Shown here: positions 1 to 10,542 of the stretch, piece by piece
How positions within the stretch are numbered: position 1 is the first letter of the stretch
Layout of the letters: every line of letters starts with the position of its first letter
From: Microcaldota archaeon
Lineage (GTDB): Archaea; Micrarchaeota; Micrarchaeia; CAILAH01
Reading direction: 5' to 3'
DNA: 40,394 nucleotides
Assembly: GCA_026413685.1 (NCBI GenBank)
Contig: JAOAKK010000003.1
Span: forward strand, 1-40,394
The notes under the pieces: model-generated
What the model saw: the letters and a program-made list of their open reading frames with translations, nothing else
Told to the model about the DNA's origin: nothing
Database searches by the model: none
Made by a program: the position numbers and the translations under genes

Positions 1-213
1 GTGTACAAGATTGGCAAGGGCACGTTGCGCCTTGGCCTTGCGTTTGTAGGCTCCGCTCATCAAGTTGTAGAGTTGGCTGTAGTGGCTGATGGCAAGGAAC
101 TAGTGAAAGGCATCTACAGGCCAGGTGACGACTTTACTTTCTCTGATGGCGTAAGCCTACACAACGTGGGAATAGAAAAAGTTGATTTTGTTACAAAAGA
201 GGCAAAGCAATAA
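1..213 (+). CDS. C-terminal part of a hypothetical protein (may start upstream of the window)
   Basis: Open frame from base 1 to TAA at 211-213; no family recognised; 5' end may be truncated by the window edge. Confidence 0.45.
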   Translation: MYKIGKGTLRLGLAFVGSAHQVVELAVVADGKELVKGIYRPGDDFTFSDGVSLHNVGIEKVDFVTKEAKQ

Positions 214-256
214 ATCAAAGCCTCTTTTCATTTTTTATTGTGGCCAATTAGATGCA

Positions 257-1504
257 TTAATCCTTGATTATCTCCCCTTTAAGGTATGCAACGCCCGCAG
301 AAACGATCCTGCACATTACAGTTTCACCTATACGGCCATCAGCCGCAACCTGCTTGTAATACTCATTCCTGCCCACCGTGCTCTTAACCTTCTCGAGCAG
401 TGTGACACCACACGTCCTGCCTACCCATAACGAATTTCTTTGCAGTGAGATTGAGTCGCACAACTTGCTCATTATAATGCTCCTCTTCTTTGCTGCGTTC
501 TTGTCCCACAACTGCATCCTTGCAGCTTCAGTGCCTGGCCGTACGCTGAATTTTGATACGTTTGTTGTATCTGCCTGCACGCGCTTTACAGCCTCAACAC
601 TTAACTCAAAATCCTCCTCGTTTTCACCAGGAAACCCGACAATGATATCATTCATTATGTTTGCGAGCCTGTCCTTTCTTATCTCTTTTATTATGCCAAA
701 GTACTCATCAACAGTGTTCTCCCTTCCCATCAGCTTAAGTATCCTGTCAGAGCCGCTCTGCAACGGCACATGGAAAAACTTGTAAAAGCACTCATTTTCC
801 ATTATAATATCGATAATCTCCATCTGCTCTTTTAGGTGTTTTGGGTTTATCATCCCTATCCGGATTTTCAGGCCCAGGTCGCCAATATCGGCAATCTGGC
901 TTAGCAGCCCTTTGAGTGATGCGCCCCTTTCAAGGCCGTATGCACCCATATCCTGTGATGTGAGGCGAAGCTCTTTTACACCAGCCTCATTTGCAGCCTT
1001 AATCCTTCTTATAACTTCACCGAGCCGCATGCTTCTCAGCTTTGGCCTTGCCAGCTTTGCAAAGCAGTAAGTACACGCGCTTGTGCACCCTTCTGACACG
1101 GCAATGCCCGCGATTGGCGGTGTGAAAGTGTATTCAAGCCCGCCCTTATCACAGGCATTGAAAAATTCCCCACAGCCTCCCCGGAGCGCATCTTCAACAG
1201 CGCTGCATATGTATTTGGTGCTATACGTGCCAATCAAAGTAGCATGTGGCGCGAACCTCCTGGCCAGCTGCCCATCAGCAGCTGCAATGCATCCACCAAC
1301 AACAACAGGCTTTTTAATGCCCTTGAGCCGCTCTATAATCCTTTTTTCGGTGGCATCCTTCACACCGCACGTGTTTATTATAATGACATCTGCATCATCC
1401 TCACTGCTTTCAACAAGCCCTTTTTTTATGAGCAGCTCTTTCATGAGTGCGGAGTCGTGCTGGTTAAGCGTGCACCCGTATGTCTCAATATAAAATTTCA
1501 TCAC
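257..1504 (-). CDS. MiaB/e-MtaB-like tRNA (t6A37) methylthiotransferase, radical SAM
   Basis: N-terminal YGCTLNQHDS and INTCGVKDATE (UPF0004-type Cys), radical SAM CTSACTYC (CxxxCxxC), TRAM-like C-terminus. Confidence 0.9.
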   Translation of the reverse strand: MMKFYIETYGCTLNQHDSALMKELLIKKGLVESSEDDADVIIINTCGVKDATEKRIIERLKGIKKPVVVGGCIAAADGQLARRFAPHATLIGTYSTKYICSAVEDALRGGCGEFFNACDKGGLEYTFTPPIAGIAVSEGCTSACTYCFAKLARPKLRSMRLGEVIRRIKAANEAGVKELRLTSQDMGAYGLERGASLKGLLSQIADIGDLGLKIRIGMINPKHLKEQMEIIDIIMENECFYKFFHVPLQSGSDRILKLMGRENTVDEYFGIIKEIRKDRLANIMNDIIVGFPGENEEDFELSVEAVKRVQADTTNVSKFSVRPGTEAARMQLWDKNAAKKRSIIMSKLCDSISLQRNSLWVGRTCGVTLLEKVKSTVGRNEYYKQVAADGRIGETVMCRIVSAGVAYLKGEIIKD

Positions 1505-1559
1505 AAAAATTAGGCTACTTAACCATTAAAAACACTGCTAGAAAGGAAAAAATGGAAAA

Positions 1560-2567
1560 TTAGCAGCTGCCCGTCGATACACCTTGTTCTGTTGAGAGTG
1601 TCTTGTTGCACTCGGCAGGCGGAGTGTTGAATGCAGAGCATATAAACTGCTTGAACGCCTCAGAGCTCCTCTGCCCGTTATACGTCTTGCCGTTAAGGAT
1701 AACGGTAGGAGACCCCTGCACATTATACTGGCTTGTTTTTGCGACCTCTGCATCAGCTATGCTGTTAAAGCTCTTTGCATATTCCTCTTCAAGGGCTTTC
1801 ACGTCTATGCCCTGCCTTGCAGCCGCTTCTTTCCAGCAAGACTCAACATTCTGCAGCGTACAGTTTTGGTTGACATCATAAGTGAATGCCATCCATTTCT
1901 TTGCACCGTATTTGTTGAAGACAATTTTCTCCCTTATATCCTGGTTAAGCTCTGCCTGGCCGTGCAATGATTGGTAAGCCCCATTTTTCCCTGAGATAAT
2001 GTACACAGGCTCAAAATCAATCTTCCCATCAAGCAGTGCGATCACATCAACAAACGCATTCTCCGCAACGTTGCCGTATGGGCAGAAGCTCATCACGAAC
2101 AGCTTTACAGTTGGCTTATCACTTTTTTCAGGTGGCTGTTTTGACATCTCAAGATCTTTCTTTGCAGCATTAACTTGTGCCTTAAGCGTGTTAAAATCAG
2201 TTGGCTGCTGCAGCAGGTATCTCAGGTCCTTGGTTGCGTAAAGCGTCTGTGGGAATGAGCCGTCAATTGTGAAGTCAATCGCAACAAGGTCCCCATCAAG
2301 CTTATAGCCGACATATTCGACGCTGTGCTCCTCGCCCGTCTGTATGTAAATTATGTCCTTGAACACCGAGCTAATCTCCTTTATCTTGTTTGTATCAGGA
2401 GTGTATGAGCCGGCCGCGGTGCCTATGCTGCACGTATTATTAATGTTGCTGGCCGAGGCTGGGTTGAGCGCAGAATACATGTAATACCCAATCCCAAGCC
2501 CTACCGCAAGCGTGAGGACAAGTGCAGCAAGCATCTGGCTGCTTAATTCAAATTGCTTATCAGGCAT
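1560..2567 (-). CDS. Membrane-anchored thioredoxin-fold (DsbA/GILT-like) protein
   Basis: N-terminal TM segment; MSFCPYGN active-site-like motif; cis-Pro-like GSPTVILNG near the C-terminus. Confidence 0.75.
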   Translation of the reverse strand: MPDKQFELSSQMLAALVLTLAVGLGIGYYMYSALNPASASNINNTCSIGTAAGSYTPDTNKIKEISSVFKDIIYIQTGEEHSVEYVGYKLDGDLVAIDFTIDGSFPQTLYATKDLRYLLQQPTDFNTLKAQVNAAKKDLEMSKQPPEKSDKPTVKLFVMSFCPYGNVAENAFVDVIALLDGKIDFEPVYIISGKNGAYQSLHGQAELNQDIREKIVFNKYGAKKWMAFTYDVNQNCTLQNVESCWKEAAARQGIDVKALEEEYAKSFNSIADAEVAKTSQYNVQGSPTVILNGKTYNGQRSSEAFKQFICSAFNTPPAECNKTLSTEQGVSTGSC

Positions 2568-2676
2568 TAAACCACCAAACGGCTATTATAAAGATGGAAA
2601 TGTTTTTAACAGCTTCTAATTCTGGAGGTGGGGCAAAACATATTTTAACAGGCCAGCACACAACATAACAGATGCT

Positions 2677-5214
2677 ATGCTTTCACAAAAGCTTGATTCA
2701 CTTTTCAGGAGCAGGTTCAGCTCTTACACACCTGTGCAGGAGAAGGCCATCCCAGTAATCCTTTCGGGTGCCGACACGCTCATAATCGCACCCACAGGCT
2801 CAGGAAAGACCGAGGCAGCGCTTCTCCCCATCCTTGACAGGATTAGCAGCAGTGCAGTGCCTGCACCCATATGCCTGCTTTACATTACACCGCTGCGCTC
2901 GCTAAACAGGGATATGGTAGAGCGCGTCCGGGCATGGTCACACGAGCTTGGCCTGCGCACTTCGGTACGGCACGGTGATACATCACAGCGCGAGCGCACA
3001 TTCCAGTCTAAGCATCCTCCCCATGTCCTGATTACAACCCCTGAAACGTTGCAGGCGATGCTCGGCACGGCTTCGTTTCGTGCGCACCTGCAGAACCTCA
3101 GGCACGTGATAATCGATGAGCTTCACGAGCTCATAGGCAGCAAGCGCGGTGCACAGCTTTCCCTTGCACTTTCACGCCTGCGTGCCCTCTCTTCTTTTCA
3201 GGCTGTTGCAATAAGCGCAACACTTACAAGCCCAAAATCCGCAGCGGAGTTTGTGTTCAGGGGGAGATGGTCACTCGTCCAGGAAGCGGCACCAAAGGAC
3301 ATAAGAATAGAGGTGATGCGCGCCGAAGGTGCAACAGAAGAGGCCCGCCTTGCACATATGTGCCGCATCATCAGCCAAAGCCTTGAGAACAGCAAGACGT
3401 TGGTGTTCACGAATACGCGCTATATGGCGGAGCTGATAGGCTCACACCTCATATCGATGGGTGCAAGCGTGGGGGTACACCATGGCTCACTCTCAAAAGA
3501 AGAGCGGGAGGCGATTGAGGATGATTTCAAGCAGAACAAGGTGCGCGGGCTTGTGTGCACATCATCGCTTGAGCTCGGCATTGACATTGGCGACGTTAAC
3601 CTCGTAATACACATAGGCTCACCAAAACAGGTGCGCAAGGCGCTCCAGCGCATTGGCAGGAGCGGCCACGCATTTGGCGGTGCACCACACGGCATAATAA
3701 TCTCACACAACGAGTTTGATTTTTGCGAGGCCGAAGTGATAAGTGCACGTGCAAAAAGCCACCAGCTTGAGGATGATGATATCATCTACCCTTCGCTTGG
3801 CGTCCTCGGGCACGCAGTAGCGGGCGAGCTCCTGGCCCGCGGCCAGGCTGTGGATACCGAGCTTTACAGCCAGCTTGCCTGTGAGACGCCCATCTACAGC
3901 AGTATTGGTGTTGATGAGTTTAGGCTTCTTCTCTCAGAGCTGCACAGGAACGGTGTGCTGTTTTATGATGGGCGCAATGTAAGGAAAACTAAGCGCACAC
4001 GCGAGTTTTACTTTACGCGGCTGAGCACCATCCCTACGAGCATAAAGTATGGGATGAGGTTTAACGGCCGCATGATAGGCTATCTTGATGAGAGGTTTGT
4101 GCTTTCACTCAATGAGGGAGATGTTTTTATAACCAGGGGCACGCCCTGGCGCGTGCTAAGCATTGAGAAGGGCATTGTCGAAGTTGAGCATTCACCATCC
4201 TATATCCTAGCAATACCCGATTGGGAAGGTGAGCAAATACCTGTCAAGCGCGAGATATGCAGCGACGTCAAGGCCAGGCTTGGGTTCGGCACAAAGCCAA
4301 AGGTGTGCACTTTTGGTGATATGCTCATAATATACACATTCCTTGGGAGCACGGCAAACAACGCACTTGCCCTTGCGCTTGCAAGCAGGCTTACAGCATA
4401 TTTCGGTGCCGGCGCAGTTGCAAAATCCTCACCATACGCAGTATTCATCAAGCTGCCATACCCGGTCTCCAAAGAGTCGCTAGCAAAGCTTTGCTCAGGG
4501 ATGAGCGTTGAGAACGAGATTGCTGCAATATTGCACAAGAATAGTACATTCTCATACCTGTTTTCGCAGGAGGCGTATTATTACGGGTTCTCAAGGGAGC
4601 ACGAGCGCTACTCGCCTTATTACATCTCAAGGCTGGCAGCACACCTTCCTTACAAGGAGGCGTGTGATTATTTTATGCACAGGTATTGCGACTGTGCAGG
4701 TGCACAGGAGCTTGTTAGCAGGCACCTTTCAAGCACAGATGGCTTTGATTTTGAAGTGCTCCATGGGCTTGACCACCTGGCATTATCCGCCCTTGACTAC
4801 ATGTCAGGGTCACAGGTGCTATTCCCAGACATTCCTGAGGGTGCAGCCATGGTGCTGCTCGACAAGATGCCATCAACGTTCAAGTTCATATGCGCAAACT
4901 GCGGCAACGTGTTCTATGGCCACATATCATCACTGCCAAAAAGCTGCGGCAAGTGCTCAAGCGTGCTGCTTGCGCCTTCACGTGAAAATGAGCGAAAGGA
5001 GCTGTCAAAGGCCGAGCTGATGCGCCGTGCATCACTTTACATATCATACGGGCGCCGCGCACTCATCGCACTCTCAACATATGGGGTTGGCACTGAGACA
5101 GCTGCGCGCGTGCTTTCACGGATGCATCGTGACGAGCATTCGCTTGCGCTTGACCTGCTGCGCGCACGTGAGCAGTTCATACGCACAAAGAAGTACTGGT
5201 CCCCTGGAAAGTAA
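2677..5214 (+). CDS. lhr: Lhr-like superfamily 2 DEAD/DEAH ATP-dependent helicase
   Basis: APTGSGKTEAALLP (Walker A), DELHEL (motif II), SATLTSP, QRIGRSGHAFG (motif VI), C-terminal CxxC-CxxC zinc ribbon. Confidence 0.9.
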   Translation: MLSQKLDSLFRSRFSSYTPVQEKAIPVILSGADTLIIAPTGSGKTEAALLPILDRISSSAVPAPICLLYITPLRSLNRDMVERVRAWSHELGLRTSVRHGDTSQRERTFQSKHPPHVLITTPETLQAMLGTASFRAHLQNLRHVIIDELHELIGSKRGAQLSLALSRLRALSSFQAVAISATLTSPKSAAEFVFRGRWSLVQEAAPKDIRIEVMRAEGATEEARLAHMCRIISQSLENSKTLVFTNTRYMAELIGSHLISMGASVGVHHGSLSKEEREAIEDDFKQNKVRGLVCTSSLELGIDIGDVNLVIHIGSPKQVRKALQRIGRSGHAFGGAPHGIIISHNEFDFCEAEVISARAKSHQLEDDDIIYPSLGVLGHAVAGELLARGQAVDTELYSQLACETPIYSSIGVDEFRLLLSELHRNGVLFYDGRNVRKTKRTREFYFTRLSTIPTSIKYGMRFNGRMIGYLDERFVLSLNEGDVFITRGTPWRVLSIEKGIVEVEHSPSYILAIPDWEGEQIPVKREICSDVKARLGFGTKPKVCTFGDMLIIYTFLGSTANNALALALASRLTAYFGAGAVAKSSPYAVFIKLPYPVSKESLAKLCSGMSVENEIAAILHKNSTFSYLFSQEAYYYGFSREHERYSPYYISRLAAHLPYKEACDYFMHRYCDCAGAQELVSRHLSSTDGFDFEVLHGLDHLALSALDYMSGSQVLFPDIPEGAAMVLLDKMPSTFKFICANCGNVFYGHISSLPKSCGKCSSVLLAPSRENERKELSKAELMRRASLYISYGRRALIALSTYGVGTETAARVLSRMHRDEHSLALDLLRAREQFIRTKKYWSPGK

Positions 5215-5272
5215 GAGCGTGGCAGTATTGCATGTGGTATTTGAATTAAAATATTCTTGCCATAATCTTCAT

Positions 5273-6448
5273 ATGCACCTCTACCAGAAGCATGCCCCAA
5301 AATCACTTTCAGAGTTTGCCGGCAACAGCGAGGTTGTTGAGGAAGTCCGCAAGTGGGCGCTGCTCATAGAAAGCGGCAAGAGGCAAAAGCCGCTTCTCCT
5401 GTATGGCCCTTCAGGTGTCGGCAAGACCGCCCTTGCATATGCGCTTGCTTCAGAGATGGGGTGGGAAATCCTTGAGTTTAACGCATCAGACACGCGCAAT
5501 AAGGATAACGTTGAGAGGATAATGGGTGCGGCCACATCATCGGCAGGGCTATTTTCACACCGCAAGCTTATCCTGGTAGATGAGGTTGACGGCCTTGAAG
5601 GTGCAGCGGACCGTGGGGGTGCATCTGCAATAGCATCTGTGATAGAGAATGCAACACAACCCATCATACTGACTGCAAACGATGCGTGGGACAAGAAGCT
5701 CTACTCATTGCGCTCTGCCTGCAAGCTTATCGAGATGAAGCATATCAACAAAAGGACCATACGCTCTGTGATTGCACGCATCGCAAAGGAGGAAGGCATC
5801 AGCATGCCCGAAGACGTGCTGGATAAGATAGCCGACAGCTCTGGCGGCGACCTCCGCTCGGCCATAATCGACTTGCAGGCATACTTACCCGGCTCGATGC
5901 GCGACCGTGACAAGCTCATCTTTGAGTGCGTGAAAAGCCTGTTCAAGGCGGAGACATACCAGGATGCGATGAAGTCGTTTGACGGCACAACAGTAGATTA
6001 CGGCCTGATGAAGCTGTGGATTGAGAGCAACATCCCCATCGAATACGAAAAGCCAGAGGAGATTGCACGTGCATATAATTTCTTGTCACGCGCAGATGTG
6101 TTTGATGGGCGTGTGCTTAACAGGCAGGCATGGAAACTCCAGAAGTACTCATATGCGCTCATACTTGCAGGTGTGGCGTTATCAAAGGGGCACAAGTACC
6201 ACAAGTTTTCAAAGTATGAATTCCCGCAGTTTCTCAGGCTGATGAGCATAAGCTCGGAAAAGCGCGCATTGCGCAAGTCAATCCGCAGGAAGGTTGCCGC
6301 GGCGTGCCATTGCAGTGTCAGGGATGCTGACCTATATTTCCCCCTGATTAAGCTTATGGCAAAAGAAGGCAAGCCGCTAGGCTTTTTCGGGCTTGATGAG
6401 AATGAGCTCAAGATGCTCGGTGCATCTGCAAATGAGGAGAGTGATTGA
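5273..6448 (+). CDS. rfcL: Replication factor C large subunit
   Basis: LLYGPSGVGKTALAYALA, FNASDTRNKD, LVDEVDGLEG, SSGGDLRSAIIDLQ. The ORF-track start at 5027 overlaps lhr; ATG 5273 (MHLYQKHAPKSLSEFAGN) fits better. Confidence 0.93.
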   Translation: MHLYQKHAPKSLSEFAGNSEVVEEVRKWALLIESGKRQKPLLLYGPSGVGKTALAYALASEMGWEILEFNASDTRNKDNVERIMGAATSSAGLFSHRKLILVDEVDGLEGAADRGGASAIASVIENATQPIILTANDAWDKKLYSLRSACKLIEMKHINKRTIRSVIARIAKEEGISMPEDVLDKIADSSGGDLRSAIIDLQAYLPGSMRDRDKLIFECVKSLFKAETYQDAMKSFDGTTVDYGLMKLWIESNIPIEYEKPEEIARAYNFLSRADVFDGRVLNRQAWKLQKYSYALILAGVALSKGHKYHKFSKYEFPQFLRLMSISSEKRALRKSIRRKVAAACHCSVRDADLYFPLIKLMAKEGKPLGFFGLDENELKMLGASANEESD

Positions 6449-6970
6449 TTGCGGAGGACGCAAGCAAGCCACAACACCACACGCGTGCACAGCTGCAGGC
6501 CTGTTGCAGCAGATGCAGTTGTCATAAGCGGGGATAGGGTGCTGCTCATACAGCGTGCAGCATACCCTTTCAAGGGCAGGCTTGCACTGCCTGGCGGGCA
6601 CCTTGCAGCTGGTGAGACACTGGAAGAGTGTGCAGCACGCGAGGTTCTTGAGGAGGCGGGCATACGCGTGTCCCCAAAGCGCATAATTGGTGTATACTCA
6701 AGGCCCGGGAGAGACCCCCGTGGCACTGTAAGCGTAGCCTTTTATTGCACTGCAAAAAGGCCACACCTGCATCCTGGGAGTGATGCGGCTGGCGCTTTGT
6801 GGGTACCTTTAAGCAGAGCGATAAGGATGCGGCTGGCGTTTGACCACAGCAGCATACTCAAGGATGCGCTTCACCAGTTGCGCTATGTGCATCGTGTTGG
6901 TGCACGCCCGCACAGAAAGGCGCAAGAGCACGGTGGTGAAGGTAAGGGCATTGGCAATAATGCCAGGTAA
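6449..6970 (+). CDS. NUDIX hydrolase
   Basis: Nudix box GGHLAAGETLEECAAREVLEEAGI; TTG start directly after the rfcL stop. Confidence 0.88.
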   Translation: MRRTQASHNTTRVHSCRPVAADAVVISGDRVLLIQRAAYPFKGRLALPGGHLAAGETLEECAAREVLEEAGIRVSPKRIIGVYSRPGRDPRGTVSVAFYCTAKRPHLHPGSDAAGALWVPLSRAIRMRLAFDHSSILKDALHQLRYVHRVGARPHRKAQEHGGEGKGIGNNAR

Positions 6971-6973
6971 AAC

Positions 6974-9055
6974 GTGGATATTATGATGCGCAAGCTTGCC
7001 ACATCATTGGTTCTTTTTGTGCTGGTTGTGCACGTTATAGCCGCACAATCAGGGAACTTTAATCCTACAATAGTATCATCAATCACAGTAGAATTGTCAC
7101 GCGGCGGGAAAATCACTTCAACAACAGGTGAGCTATCAAGCCTGGAAGTGAGCCTGGCCATACCGCAGCGCACGGATTACCAGCAGGTGAGCATACTGCT
7201 TCCACCAGGCGCGCAGGTGGCAAGGGAAAACGGCAACGATATTGCCCTGCTTACGCACGGGCAAGCTTTCAAGAGTTATGCATACTCGGTTTCTGCAAAC
7301 GTGACATCAAGGAGCAGGGGCGTATACGCACTCCCTAGCAAATACACGAAGGCTCACATTGCGCAGGAGTACCTCTCTGGGACTGAGCACATCATAATCA
7401 CGCCAGAAATAACAAGGCAAGCGCGCGCAGTCACAGCAGGCTACAAGGAGGATATTGATAAGGTAGCGGCGCTTGCAATATGGGTTAATAATTATGTAAG
7501 GTATGATCCCTCTGACTTGGGAAAGAACAGGGACTCTGCTGAAGTAATGAAAAGCCCGCACGGTGTATGTGTTGAGTTTACAAACCTGTTCGTTGCGCTT
7601 GCACGCTCGCTTGGGTATCCTGCACGCACAGTGCTCGGCTATGTCTATTCACCCGAGTATGGCTGGCAGCTGCATTCCTGGGCGGAGGTATATATTGGTG
7701 AATGGGTTGGTGTTGACCCAACGTGGCTTGAGGCAGGGTATATAGATGCAACGCATATCCCCATGTATTTCAGCAGCGATACGAGCACAGAGCTTGTTGA
7801 GCGTGCAAGTGCGGTTTCATCAAGTGAAGACAGTGAGATGGTGTGGGAGGGCAGAGGTGCGCTTGGAAGCGGCACTGAGGATATAAAAATACTCAATTAT
7901 ACTTTTTCAGTGCCGGAGTATCGCATAAGGCATGTGCCAGAGACACTTACAGCTGGTGATGAAGGCGCCATAATCATAGAGGTTGACAGCCCGTCATACC
8001 AGCTTTTCAGTGCGCGTGTTGCCCCGTGCGAAAGCGATACTGAGATTGTCAGGTTTGACCATGGCCCAACCACTGTATTGCTGCACCCAGGCAAGAATTA
8101 CGTGATGCTCCCATTCAGGGTTTCAACAATGCTGAATAAAGGCTACAGTTATTATTGCCCTGTATGGGTTTCGCATAATTTTGGCTCGGACAAGATACAG
8201 TTAGTGGTTGGTGCAATTCCCAAGCCGGCAAAGAAATTCAGTGCCATGCTCTCAAATTACTATCCGAGGAAAGCGGAGGTTAAGATAGCATCTTTGCATG
8301 GCGAAAATATTACGATTGTCAGCGAATTCGGCAAGGAAAGCGTGGCAATTTCGCCACGCTCAGCCAGGGGCGCAACGATTGATTTTAGCGATGGGTTTTC
8401 AGAAGTGCTGCTTGTGCACGATAGCACACACGCACAAGTTATCCGTCTTCCCTATTATGCACAGCCATATTCAAACTCAGTCTACAAAATCAAGGACTTA
8501 TCGCTTACAACATCGATTCCCTCTGACAGGGTGGGCAGGCTTTTGGTGGCTTTTGACACGGTTGGCAACATAACATATGAAGTCCAGGTTTATGCAGATG
8601 GCAAGCCCGTGGGCATTGACAAATCAAGTGCGCCATCATACATTCTTAATTATACGATATTTCCCGAGCCTGGCAGCCACACAATATCATTTGTGGTTGA
8701 TTTTGGCACTGAAAAATACAAATACGATGCCTCTTATGAGGTGTTTGACCCAAAAATTTCAGTGGATAAAGCTAGTATTGATGGGCGCAATTATACCTTC
8801 AGCGTTTCAGGCCCATACCAGGCATACGCAATTTATGTGGATGGGAAAGAAGTGAGCGGGGTGGAAGGCATTATTCTTACAAGTGGTGAGCATACCCTGG
8901 CAGTTGTGTGGATTGATAAGGCTGGTATTGAGAGGGTACATGAAGAAAAGTTTTATGCAGGCATAGGGGATGCAGGCATTTGCACGGCTGCTGGGCTGGT
9001 TTTTACCCTATCGCTTATATTAATTTACATAAAAAGTAAGAAACAGGTGGGTTAA
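6974..9055 (+). CDS. Secreted/membrane-anchored transglutaminase-like (TGc) protein
   Basis: N-terminal signal; GVCVEFTNLFVALARSLGYPAR...LHSWAEVYIGEWVGVDPTW (Cys-His-Asp triad); C-terminal TM helix and KSKK tail. Confidence 0.85.
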   Translation: MDIMMRKLATSLVLFVLVVHVIAAQSGNFNPTIVSSITVELSRGGKITSTTGELSSLEVSLAIPQRTDYQQVSILLPPGAQVARENGNDIALLTHGQAFKSYAYSVSANVTSRSRGVYALPSKYTKAHIAQEYLSGTEHIIITPEITRQARAVTAGYKEDIDKVAALAIWVNNYVRYDPSDLGKNRDSAEVMKSPHGVCVEFTNLFVALARSLGYPARTVLGYVYSPEYGWQLHSWAEVYIGEWVGVDPTWLEAGYIDATHIPMYFSSDTSTELVERASAVSSSEDSEMVWEGRGALGSGTEDIKILNYTFSVPEYRIRHVPETLTAGDEGAIIIEVDSPSYQLFSARVAPCESDTEIVRFDHGPTTVLLHPGKNYVMLPFRVSTMLNKGYSYYCPVWVSHNFGSDKIQLVVGAIPKPAKKFSAMLSNYYPRKAEVKIASLHGENITIVSEFGKESVAISPRSARGATIDFSDGFSEVLLVHDSTHAQVIRLPYYAQPYSNSVYKIKDLSLTTSIPSDRVGRLLVAFDTVGNITYEVQVYADGKPVGIDKSSAPSYILNYTIFPEPGSHTISFVVDFGTEKYKYDASYEVFDPKISVDKASIDGRNYTFSVSGPYQAYAIYVDGKEVSGVEGIILTSGEHTLAVVWIDKAGIERVHEEKFYAGIGDAGICTAAGLVFTLSLILIYIKSKKQVG

Positions 9056-10515
9056 TGCCTGACGAGCCAAAGGTTGGAATAGTAACAAAGGATGTTGCAG
9101 GTGCAACGCACGCAATTTTGTGCTTCAGCGGCAAAGAAGGCCCAGAGCCTGTGAATGAAGGATATAAGGGCCACGTGAAAAAGCTCAGGGAGGTTAAGTT
9201 TCTTGCCAAAGCTGGTGAGGTTGCGCTTGTTGATGGCATAATATTTGTTGGGCTTGGTGAAAAGGGCAAGTTTAAGCCACGGCACGCAAGAAAAATCCCG
9301 GGTGCGGCCATAGGGCTTGCGAAAGCTCTGCGCACGCGCTCGCTCTTAATAGACTCCCGCGGGCTCGATGTGCTGCCAGTGAAAAACCTGGTTTATGCAG
9401 CCTTCGTTTCTGTGCACAAATATGAGGAATTCAAGACAAAAGAGGAAAGCAAGGGCAAAGGTGCTGATGAAGTGTTCCCTGAAGAAGTGCTCATTTTTGT
9501 TAGTGACGGCCATGTTGCAGTTGCAAACGAGGCAAAGATAGTTGCAGAATCAATCAACTTTGCGCGTGACATTGCCAACAAGCCAGCAAACGTTGCCACG
9601 CCACAGCTTATGGCAGCCGAGGCTAAGAAGCTTGCATCGCGTGCAGGGCTTGGGTATAAGCTCATAACAAAGAAAGATATGCAAAGGATGGGAATGAATG
9701 CATTCCTTGCGGTTGCAAGCGGCAGCGGGAGGGAGCCTACACTTTCAATTCTTGAATACCGGTCACCTGGTGCAAAGAAGACCTTGGTTGTTGCTGGGAA
9801 AGGGCTGACTTTTGATAGTGGTGGTATTTCACTAAAGCCAAGCAAGGGAATGGAGGATATGAAGTTTGACAAGAGCGGTGCGTGTGCAGTACTTGGCATA
9901 ATGAAGGCTGTTTCTGAGATGCGGCCAAAGATTAACGTTATCGGGATGGTGCCTTGCACTGAAAACATGCCGAGCGGCACGGCAGCAAAGCCTGGGGATA
10001 TTGTGCGCGCATACAATGGCAAGACAATAGAGATACTGAACACTGATGCTGAGGGCAGGCTTGTGCTTGCGGATGTGCTCGCGTATGCTGAGAGGAAATA
10101 CAAGCCGGATTACATGATTGATATTGCAACGCTCACAGGTGCATGCGTGGTTGCGCTTGGGTCATATGCGATGGGGATGTTTTCGAATGATGACGAGTTT
10201 GCAGAGATGCTCAAGAAAGCAAGCAGTGAGGGATTTGATGAGGTATGGCACATGCCGCTGTGGGAGGAGTACTCAGAGATGAACAAGGGCAAGTTTGCTG
10301 ATATTGCAAATGTTACAAACACAGGAGAGGCAGGTGCAGTTACAGCAGCGGCATTTTTATCGAGCTTTGTCTCAAGCGCAAAGTGGGTGCATCTTGACAT
10401 TGCAGGGACAGCATACAGGAACAAGCCAATCCCGCCTGTTGATGTTGGGTGCACAGGCTCGGGTGTTTCTGTTGTGCTAGAAGTGATAAAGCTTATTGAG
10501 CGTGCAAAACACTGA
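9055..10515 (+). CDS. pepA: M17 leucyl aminopeptidase
   Basis: NTDAEGRLVLADVLAYAE signature, GKGLTFDSGGISLKPSKGMEDMKFDKSGA; ATG overlaps the previous stop (TAATG). Confidence 0.93.
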   Translation: MPDEPKVGIVTKDVAGATHAILCFSGKEGPEPVNEGYKGHVKKLREVKFLAKAGEVALVDGIIFVGLGEKGKFKPRHARKIPGAAIGLAKALRTRSLLIDSRGLDVLPVKNLVYAAFVSVHKYEEFKTKEESKGKGADEVFPEEVLIFVSDGHVAVANEAKIVAESINFARDIANKPANVATPQLMAAEAKKLASRAGLGYKLITKKDMQRMGMNAFLAVASGSGREPTLSILEYRSPGAKKTLVVAGKGLTFDSGGISLKPSKGMEDMKFDKSGACAVLGIMKAVSEMRPKINVIGMVPCTENMPSGTAAKPGDIVRAYNGKTIEILNTDAEGRLVLADVLAYAERKYKPDYMIDIATLTGACVVALGSYAMGMFSNDDEFAEMLKKASSEGFDEVWHMPLWEEYSEMNKGKFADIANVTNTGEAGAVTAAAFLSSFVSSAKWVHLDIAGTAYRNKPIPPVDVGCTGSGVSVVLEVIKLIERAKH

Positions 10516-10542
10516 AAAGGGCACGCATTCTGCATATGATTG

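Noticed and set aside
5998-6726. Minus-strand 242-aa ORF opposite rfcL/NUDIX
   Set aside because: Shadow ORF antisense to well-supported genes; Ser/Arg-rich translation typical of the reverse frame.
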